From positions 6,262,001 to 6,326,000 of the forward strand of contig NC_059542.1 of the NCBI RefSeq assembly GCF_905220415.1: a stretch of 64,000 nt of DNA, in the 5' to 3' direction. A program made the position numbers and the translations under genes. This document shows positions 56,135 through 64,000 of this stretch, one piece after another (position 1 is the stretch's first letter; each line of letters opens with the position of its first letter). The stretch comes from Colias croceus (Eukaryota > Arthropoda > Insecta > Lepidoptera > Pieridae). Under the pieces are notes generated by a model that worked only from the letters and a program-made list of their open reading frames with translations, had not been told where the DNA came from and made no database searches.

Positions 56135-56200
56135 CACACACACACACACACACACACACTTACACAAACACACGCACACACATACACATACACACACAAA
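56135..56200 (+). repeat. (CA)n microsatellite in LINE 3' UTR
   Basis: Long run of CA units with a few T interruptions. Confidence 0.85.
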
Positions 56201-56320
56201 TATATATACATTCATAAGATACAGTTTCATTCGCCACACCCGCATTCTCTTATACACCTTAAATTTTACACATATTTTTTTTTTCTCTTACTCCCTATTG
56301 TAATTTGTAACCAATTTTAA

Positions 56321-56439
56321 TCTATACATATAATAAATCTGTAGAAGGGTCAATTCTGTACATTGAAAATATTGAAAAAATAACTAGCAGGGGGTGTTAC
56401 TGGATCGATACCAAACCCAAATATGTGATTACAAAAATT

Positions 56440-56472
<33 letters not shown>

Positions 56473-56797
56473 ATGTGAAGACATCACGTGAAAACTACCG
56501 GTTCGATTTCGATGAAACTTGGTATAATTATACCTTATTATCCTGGGCGTAAAATAGGATACTTTTTATCCTGGAAAAATACGTAGAAAAAAAAATAATC
56601 TCAATTTTTCAGTTATCCATAGACGTTGTTCTGGAGTAGGTACCGCGAACACACGTTGCGTATTATTATAGACCTAGCCGTATTTGGGTCCAATAGATAT
56701 TTATAAGATGTCATTGTCCGAGTTTCTCAAAATGGAGAAATAAACCATCCACGCAAAGACCGACATCCGCGCGGACGGAGTCGCGGGCGGAAGCTAG
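56321..56797 (+). mobile_element. Helitron-like non-autonomous copy, 477 bp
   Basis: Near-identical to 29196-29677: same TC start after A, same CTAG end before T, same CCGCG...CGCGG terminal hairpin. One fewer GTCT unit and a few single-base changes. Confidence 0.75.
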
Positions 56798-57043
56798 TTT
56801 ATAATAATTAAGTACTTGCTAAGAGGCTTTTTGTGTATTTATTTTAGAGGCAAGCTGTTTCTCCTAAACACAGGTTGCCCAGTAACCTAGCTAGGGAAAC
56901 ATTGGCTTGTATTAATAATTGTTTTGGTAGCCTTTTTATTTATATACTTTTACATGAATATTAATTGTATACCTATTGTAATAAATTGTAATTGTAATTA
57001 TTGTATGTATGTATGTTTAATAATAATAATTAATAATAATAAT

Positions 57044-57837
57044 GGGGCGTAGGGATGTGACGACCCCATCGCCCACGGTTGAAATATCTATGGTCTACGT
57101 GACAATAGATATTTCACCCGTGCAGTCAGTCAACCCGCAGGACACCTTGTGGCGGGGTGTCGGGGAGTAGCGACCCCGCGGGAACCGAGCGCTCCCGGGG
57201 GAGGCCCCTGTCTTCATCTCCGGCTTGCCTTCACCGGCCGGTCGGAGTGAAGCCTGACGAGGACAGGACCCCCACCTCTGGCTTGCCTTAACCGGCCGGC
57301 CAGAGTGGAGTCGCGAGAGCTTTTAGCTCGAAGGGTGGATGCGAAGCGTAAGTGGCGAGTGGGCACGTGATGCTGGACCCTCAGGGAGCGCGTGATCGTA
57401 GTTTAAAGTCCAGGGACGCCTCTCCACCCTTAGCTGCTCACAATATGTTGCCCCCTTGTCGCACTATTGCAGCGACTTATTTCGGGGGCCCATACAGTGA
57501 GAGGGCGAGTCGCCACCTGCCAACAATTTTTTGCTATATCTTAGTAGAAAGGCAGGTGCCATAGTCTTCCATAGTCCTTAATTCCGGTCCATTAACATCC
57601 CATTCCATAGCCCAGTTTATTTTGTTTCCTTATCTTGCAATAGTCCTACATCGGCCGCGGACTGCCCAGGGCTGTATCTCTATAGTGCAGTCATGGGCAG
57701 GCTGCGGCTGGTGTCCCACAACACAGTAAAGTTCTCGAAAGGGCCTCTGCGTGTTGGATCCGTGTCCCCACGTAAGCCTTCCAAAGGACCGGGTACTTTC
57801 CTTATGATGGTACCCGTGTATTATGGAACTGAGATAC
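57044..57837 (+). mobile_element. GC-rich 794-bp insert flanked by AAT microsatellites
   Basis: Bounded by AAT/TAA repeats on both sides (57019-57043 and 57838-57853), the target habit of Dong/R4-type retrotransposons. It starts GGGGCGTAGGGATGTGACGA and ends GGAACTGAGATAC. GC content is far above its surroundings. It contains a 12-bp hairpin (57080-57116) and two tandem related hairpins (57218-57247 and 57276-57305). No long ORF. Probably an internally deleted or non-autonomous retroelement using the TAA target, though it has no visible similarity to the Dong-like element at 19672-24159. Confidence 0.5.
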
Positions 57838-58271
57838 ATAATAATAATAATAAATACCGCAACATTATAACACTCTTATAACTTATAATATTATGATGAA
57901 TGATATCGTGTAGTTTGTGTTTTTACCTTGTTTGTATTTATGATAGTTTATAAGTGTTTACATTAGGTATATAATAATAATATTTAGAAATAGAATATAA
58001 TATTTTCTTTACGAGCTTAGTTTAGCTTTTAAAACTGTCGAGTTCTAAGTACCTACTACGCATGTTTTAAATTCTTAATTTTTTATTGAATAGTGAAACA
58101 AGTATCAGAAAGTACTTATCTCTTTCTCTTTGTCTTCTCTAATTATAATAACATAATATAATAAAAAGGATGAGGAAGTACCTAAACTTACCTAAATAAA
58201 ATATAACAAGAAACAAAAACAGGCATATACAAAACTATTAATTTAATAAATAAAATTAGAATATTATTTAT

Positions 58272-59724
58272 CCTCGTAACGCCCAGATACCTATTAAAAG
58301 GCATGCAGCTCGATAGTGGTACCGGCCCAAGCTGTTATCCAACTTTATGACATAAACGCCCACGGTACCTTTTTAAAGGTATCTGACAGTATCTGATTTG
58401 AAAACGCCGTAACATTTTAAATTACGCGCCAAATCTAATTACTGTTTTTTATCCGGCTACTGGAAAGTATGTTTTTGTCTATGGTTAAGCAATAGTGCCA
58501 ATAGAAATATAAAATATATGTAATTTCCGGCGAAAAGTCTGGCCATCTTGACTGACTAGAGGACGTGGTAAGTTCAATCCATGATTATTGATGCAATCTT
58601 AGGTTTTTCACTGAGAGTATCTTACTCTGCTTGTTGACAAATAAGTAAATATTATAATTACATTTAGATTTACGCGAAAATAAAGAATATGCGTGTAAAA
58701 TAACCTCGTAAAGTCTGGATACCTTTTAGAAGGTATAAGAGTATTAACATATTATTGGATTTTAAAAGGTATAAGGGAATAAACCACTAATCAATTTGAT
58801 TTGCCTTTGCAACTTATGATTTAGACCGTTTTCTCCTTCATAATATAAAGTAAATTATTTAGTCTGTTACAGAATCTTTTAGTACCTATCCTTTTCAGGT
58901 AACCCAATGAGAGATGAGCAAATAGATGAAGCTTAAATCAGTCAGATATAGAAAAGTATGAACTATTTGGAGATGAGGATTACAACATAAACCAAAACCA
59001 AGAAAGCTCTTCCAGTTCTGAAGAATCTGAAAATAATAGTTTTTTTTACTAAAAACCAACTCTTATTAGCAAAATTAAGTATTTAAAAGTTCTATAAATA
59101 TTATATCAATTATTTACCTACTATCATTCTGATTTTAAAAGGTATATGGGTTGCTATTATATAATGTTTTTGGGTCCAATTTAGAAACTTGTTAATTTTT
59201 GCTTCTGGCATCTGTTGGAAGTGGATTTCTTCTGATAGAAATCCTAAAACACGTGATAAACTAGCCTTTAAAAATAATAAATACAGAAAATAATGATCAT
59301 ATTATTCAAAAATTGATATTTTTTTCTCAGAGTGTAAGTGTGAGATATGTTTTTGGTCATTAAAATTTTGGAAGACATGTATTAATCCAAATATTTATGT
59401 TCATTGCTTTTTGTAATAAAAAATAAACCCTATATTGTCTACCGCTAATCAATAATATCAAAAATACGAATTTTGCGAAATCGGGTTTTGTAATACATTA
59501 AAGCCCATATGCCTAAATAAAGAATAACGAATTTGGGGTTATTTAGTGTCTCAAAACCTTCCACTGACATACATTTACATGCAGAAAAAATCCCACGCTC
59601 ATACGGAAATAAAAAGGCACTTTTTTTAGATTTCATCACCTCTGGGTCCGCACCATGTGAACCTTTTAAAAGGTACTTGGGCTGCAAGCCAATGTTTGGT
59701 AAAAATAGCCTGGGCGTTACGAGG
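58272..59724. mobile_element. DNA-transposon remnant with CCTCGTAACGCCCAG ends
   Basis: CCTCGTAACGCCCAG opens the element and its exact complement closes it (CTGGGCGTTACGAGG). Inside, the motif ATTTTAAAAGGTAT or its palindromic form ACCTTTTAAAAGGT recurs at about 58292, 58368, 58724, 58752, 59132 and 59661. A short acidic frame near 58950-59040 (DEDYNINQNQ, SSSSSEESENN), broken by stops, may be the N-terminus of a decayed transposase. The superfamily is unassigned. Confidence 0.55.
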
Positions 59725-59837
59725 CTATGTGACAACATTCTTATAATTTTACATTTAATTTCACTCATAGTTGTAATGTATACACTCATATCATTCGTAG
59801 ATGACTCTATTTTAAATTGAAATATTACACTTAGTAA

Positions 59838-60515
59838 TTATTTTACAATTCTTCTATCATTGAATCTGTTCAAGTCATCATGTTCTACAGGTTGAAATCC
59901 ATTTTCATCTGCGATATATTTCATAGCGTGATAGTTCCCTTGAGGGTCCTTATAACGGTATTCTCCTCGTACTGCAAATTGACTGACACCAAGAAAATTG
60001 AGAAAGAGTCCGCCATCTTCATGACGATAGGTTCCATCTGATGTCTCGAACCTAGGAGATTATGATATTCTTTTTAACAATTATTGCATTCATAGATCAC
60101 ATATTATTTTTGTATTATTTAAATGTTTAAATAACAGAAACAAATTTTACTGTAGAAATATTGTTTCATATTAAAAATTTACTTGTACGCAAAATTTTAA
60201 ATTCTGGAAAATAAACATTAACAGCTTATTAAAGTTAAAACAATGCATTATGCCTAGCTATCAATATTTAATTAAATCAAAACATTCCATGGTAATAGTT
60301 TTAAGCAAATACTCGTGGATGAATATTGGTTTTGACTTTTATTATGACAAAAAGATTACCTACAGCCTCACTTACTCAAAACTGTATTGCCCGAAACCAT
60401 TGTTGTTGTAAATATGTTTCTTCGCCAAATTGCCCAGTCCAAAGGTCTTTGGCCAATAATCGCTGACAGCCACAAAGAATATAGCAATGAAGCACCTGAG
60501 ACGCGTACCTTTTAC
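59838..60515 (-). CDS. divergent RR-1 cuticular protein, exon 1 uncertain
   Basis: Exons 60376-60515 (VKGTRLRCFIAIFFVAVSDY...GFGQYSF) and 59838-60051 (FETSDGTYRHEDGGLFLNFL...RRIVK, TAA) join in frame (GA|G, Glu) to give QYSFEFETSDG, the RR-1 opening. The domain continues GEYRYKDPQGNYHAMKY and IADENGFQP, so the chitin-binding core is intact. The region between is altered (LFLNFLGVSQFAV) and the tail is acidic then basic (EHDDLNRFNDRRIVK), not VASLLG. The hydrophobic stretch CFIAIFFVAVS is the signal peptide. The start is unclear: an ATG directly before a GTGAGT donor lies at 60896-60898, or translation may read through from an in-frame ATG at 60617. It sits farthest from the cluster. Confidence 0.75.
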
Positions 60516-63383
60516 CTGTATGTGAATACCATATGTCAAGGTTATCGAGTCAGAATCAAGCATCATCTTATTAGAAATGGCGGCAAATAAAAAACGAATA
60601 TGTTGTATAAAGTTCAATGCGGATGCATTATCGTTTCTTTATAATACTTGGAATTTTTTCAAACCAGGATCCTGTTATGCTGATTTGAAATAAAAACTGA
60701 GGACATTTTATTTAAGTTTTCCTGGCAAAAACTATGCCTTTTTCAGTATGGATATCTCCTTTTTCAATATATTTGCATATCAAATTGAGACTGGATTATT
60801 TTTGAATCACCGACCACGGTACAGCGTATCAAATTGATTAAATTGAAATTGACCATTAAATTTACATGGATCAAATTGTGGTTCTAGAAACTCACCATTT
60901 TATAGTTTCTTCCCAATTGTTATCTAGTGACTGCGATATCGGGACATCTGCCCACACCTTATATCCAGTTCTATGAGTATATCAAGCCAGGACTTCATTC
61001 CTTTGCTGACAATGCTACACTAAAGCGACAAACAAGTCAACGACACCATAAAATATTACATTCGAAGTATTTTTCTATAACTATAAAAAATTAACGTATA
61101 AAAATCCGGTTCATATCCTCCAAGATGTTTAATATCTGCCATAAATTAGAATATAACATGTATGAAACACACTGAATCAAATTAATCTTACCAATGAAAA
61201 ATATGCAAGTGGTATGTTATGGATTTTTAAGTTGGCTACCTAATTATTCTTTATTATAATTATTGTAGGTTCGTATGTCTATAATTGAAATTTTAATTTG
61301 CAATATAAGTATTATGAAGAACAAGAACAAGAACAATAATTAGAGAGATAAGAAATTTCTTGTCAAAATTTGTATATTATATTCACACAGGCATCAAGGC
61401 TATTTTACTAAGAGGTTAAAACAATTCCATAAATCATAAGATGGTTTTATAGTATTTTAAACAAGAGTTCATTTCAAATCAAAGGCTATGGCCAAGAAAT
61501 ATATCACCTTCTTTTAGAAAACATTTATTTATTCTGATGGTATTTTGAATAATTCGAGCAGACTTGCCCTTATCTAATATTGGCGACCCAGTAAAAAAGT
61601 GATAAAATCGGTATAAATATCGGTGATAAAATATTAGTTGTGTAAAAAACATTTTGTGTTTTCAATATTTTATATAGCCATAGGTATTTAATTTTAGTTC
61701 TATAATACCTAACACGTACAAATTTCAAGCAAATCATCACGCATCATCTTTAAAGTTCCTTTTACATATTGCAAAACCCAAGTGTAATCGTTTCAAAACA
61801 TCTTAATAACTACCCTTTCATAATTCATAGGCGGTATTTCTTTATAATAATTGAAATGTCGTCACTATTGATCACATTTTGAATGCGGTTACAATACCTT
61901 TCTATAAATATAGCGACATCGGTTCATAGGTGAACCCAATCTGATTATCAATGAGTTACGTAGTTATGGGCAGTATTATGTTGCATAATTCTCGTATCTA
62001 AAAGTAACAATCATATACTTATAGTACTCTATGGTAACAATATAACATTAACATCTCTGCAGCTGTGATGAAAGCTTTGACCCATCGTAGTGTATTATTT
62101 TAGTAAAAATGTTAAAAATAGTACAGTAGGTAATACAAGCGCTTGTAATCAAGTGGTTGGTACAAAAGTTCAGTGCTCGCTTAACTGCATAAAATCGTAA
62201 CTCGAAATGAGGCATCTATTTAAATTGAAGCCTGCAATAAGGACAGGCCGTAAGTGCATACGTCGCAATAGTAATAATACGCGAATGCAACTTGTAATAT
62301 TATTTTATAAAAAACACTAGACGCAAAAGTAAAAAGGAGAAGTCATACGTTATTTGTAATAATTAAATATTGTGTCAGTTAGAAAATTATTTCTTCTTCT
62401 TTGTTCAAGTTGCAATAGTTCTTTGAGGTTTCTTATTAAACTGCGCTCGTTTACCTATATAAATAATCATAATCGAAAATATTAGATAAATTCTAATATT
62501 CGTGATTATTGTCATGTTCGAAATTCCGAAATTGATTTTTAAGTCTTTATTTAAGAAAAGCTGTCCGCGGTTTTACCCGCTTTGTTCCGCTCCAATTGGT
62601 TTTAGCGTGATCATAATATTATATTATAGCCTTATTCGATAAATGGACTATGTCTATCTAACAGTAAATGATTTGTTCAAATCGATTCCTGTGATAAAAG
62701 CGCGTTCAAACAAATAAACAAACTCTTCAGCTTTATAATTTTAGTGTAGTGATATCAAAAATTAGGTGCTAAATTTCATTGCTAATGCCCAAATAGAAAG
62801 GATAGTAAATGACTGATTTACCAATTAGAACTCTTCTCTGGTTTCTGATCCATATATCTACCTACTGTTTTGTTCAAAAGAGTAGCAAATATTCATCCAC
62901 ACACAATTTCGCTTTCATATATGTAAGGTGTTCATTTTTTATTAAATAAAAAACTGTTTTAAAACTTAGTGTATGTACTTTAATGTAAATTGGTAGATAT
63001 TATTACTGTTAAAAATGTTCTAACAAAAATAAGATATTATCTTAATATCAAAAATAATTTGAAAAAATTTTGTAAAATTTATCAAAATTAAGTAATTGTC
63101 TTTTTTTGTAATAATTTGATAGATCGCTTGGAAAGTAATCCAACTATTTATATTTCCTTATTATAATATAAAAAAAAGTTTATCCTAATAAACTTGCAAC
63201 AACACTAGTAGGCAGTGATTGTACCTGAAAAGGAGAAGTATATAATTCAATAAAAAATATTCCTTTGTACTTAACTACATAAAAGCTAAATCTATATAGT
63301 TTTGTATATAAATAAATTTATAATATTAAGTATTTAGTATGTCAAATTAAATTAATTGTTTATACATTTAAATCTTAAATGTT
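60516..63383. other. gene-free stretch, nothing recognised
   Basis: AT-rich with no supported exon or RNA gene. A degenerate Helitron-like scrap (AAGCTGTCCGCGGTTTTACC) is near 62558. The first exon of the cuticle gene at 59838 may lie in its left part. Confidence 0.35.
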
Positions 63384-63970
63384 AAGGCTACGCGCAGACA
63401 TACAGCGTTCTGCGTTCCGCGTTCTGCGTTCTGCGTTCGTCAGTTCTGCGTTCTGCGTTCTAGCGCACACAGGAGCCGTTCAAGACATTTGCGTTCTATT
63501 TCGTGACTCTCCGCACGTGAAACATGTCTCTCGAAAATTCATCTTCCGAAGATGAAGCCTTGCTTTTGTGGATTCTAGAGGAGTCAAAAAAAGTAGAAAA
63601 TGTTGAGTAGGGTGTACTCAACATTTTCTACTTTTATCAACACGAAACGAGATGATATGGGAGAATTTAGTATTCTTATCCCTGAGCTGCTTCAAGATGA
63701 AGAGAGATTTTATATTTATTTTCGAATGTCAATAAATAGCTTCAATGAGTTACATGACTATGTAAAATCTGAAATAGAAAAACAAGACACCAATTGGAGA
63801 AGACGGACCAGCCATAGCGAGAACGCGAGTTCTTTGTAATTCTGTACAGAGAACGCGAGAACGAAAGCGCAGACAGAGAGAGTTCTGCGTTCCGCGTTCT
63901 GCGTTCTGCGTCCCGCGTTCTTTGTAATGTGAAGGATCTATAGCGCCGGCGCACACAGAACGCAGTTAGA
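63384..63970 (+). mobile_element. PIF/Harbinger deletion derivative with TTCTGCG arrays
   Basis: GTTCTGCG/GTTCCGCG units are clustered near 63405-63460 and again near 63880-63920. Between them is a truncated transposase start. The end boundaries are approximate; the right end could lie beyond the window. The arrays are probably subterminal repeats. Confidence 0.6.
63524..63839 (+). pseudogene. N-terminal fragment of a PIF/Harbinger nuclease, broken
   Basis: ATG at 63524 opens MSLENSSSEDEALLLWILEE and runs into a TAG at 63608-63610. In another frame the coding resumes with NTKRDDMGEFSILIPELLQ, DEERFYIYFRMSINSFNEL and IEKQDTNWRR, a typical Harbinger N-terminal region (the FRMS...F..L patch and Q-D-T-x-W/M-R). 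The catalytic domain is absent. The break coincides with a perfect 21-bp inverted repeat (63589-63609 and 63615-63635), so the frame was destroyed by a local inverted duplication. Confidence 0.6.
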
Positions 63971-64000
63971 CCGCGGTGGTCATTCGGTTGCTATTATCTA

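Larger units (their letters stand above)
53127..56320 (+). mobile_element. APE-type LINE, near full length
   Basis: One long ORF (53151-56087) followed by a 3' UTR with a (CA)n tract at about 56135-56200. It ends before a Helitron-like copy at 56321. The 5' UTR appears very short. Its RT has FADD rather than YADD, and its protein is clearly different from the LINEs at 8.2 and 34 kb, so it belongs to another family. Confidence 0.75.

Noticed and set aside
57352..57881. short open frames in the GC-rich insert
   Set aside because: High GC content makes open frames by chance; no motif and frames overlap on both strands.

Overview
The window looks like chromosomal DNA of a moth or butterfly (Lepidoptera). 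It is AT-rich, its genes are small and intron-split, and it is loaded with repeats typical of lepidopteran genomes: Helitron-like copies ending in CTAG, a Dong/R4-type retrotransposon sitting in a TAA microsatellite, APE-type LINEs, a tRNA-derived SINE and many MITEs. No prokaryotic, organellar or rRNA features were seen. Species and genes are assigned from sequence reading alone; no database search was possible.

Host genes. Almost every recognisable host gene is a small secreted structural cuticle protein of the RR-1 (Rebers-Riddiford, chitin_bind_4) type, all on the minus strand. Most share one architecture: a tiny first exon (usually 9 nt, e.g. MKL or MKF), a second exon with the rest of the signal peptide, and a third exon with the RR domain. 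They lie at 1715-3337, 3864-14724 (split by a 10.5-kb intron), 31536-32532, 39934-40630, 42603-43871, 45054-46198 (a pseudogene), 48166-48673 and 59838-60515. A further minus-strand gene (27394-28462) has the same kind of short first exon, signal peptide and C-terminal VVASLLG tail, but a Thr-rich segment instead of the RR domain. Two more candidate genes are unrecognised: a secreted protein on the plus strand (25501-27168) and a multi-exon minus-strand gene (51444-52390, possibly reaching 53142).

The 40-47 kb part is a recent tandem triplication (39934, 42603, 45054). Its members share a core promoter (TATA box followed by TTGCGACTCA). About 90-100 bp further upstream lies a conserved block around CGGT(A/T)(A/C)ACCTTC(A/T)CCG, also found before the gene at 31536. 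In the third copy the coding exons are broken and a 719-bp MITE sits between the TATA box and the upstream block.

Mobile DNA by region. 2.2-3.0 kb and 11.3-12.1 kb: two almost identical 726-bp elements bounded by TTAA. 7.7-11.3 kb: a LINE with one long open ORF, inside the large intron. 12.6-14.3 kb: a SINE and two Helitron-like copies. 17.8-24.4 kb: LINE 3' ends and a nested, apparently intact Dong-like element. 25.6-26.1 kb: two MITEs. 29.2-33.1 kb: Helitron-like copies. 33.8-36.1 kb: a 5'-truncated LINE. 36.3-37.4 kb: a TIR element carrying a CXC-domain ORF fragment. 53.1-56.3 kb: a third LINE, followed by a Helitron-like copy. 57.0-57.8 kb: a GC-rich insert between AAT tracts. 58.3-59.7 kb: a DNA-transposon remnant. 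63.4-64.0 kb: a PIF/Harbinger deletion derivative. The long stretches at 4.1-7.7, 14.7-17.8, 48.7-51.4 and 60.5-63.4 kb hold nothing further that I can support.
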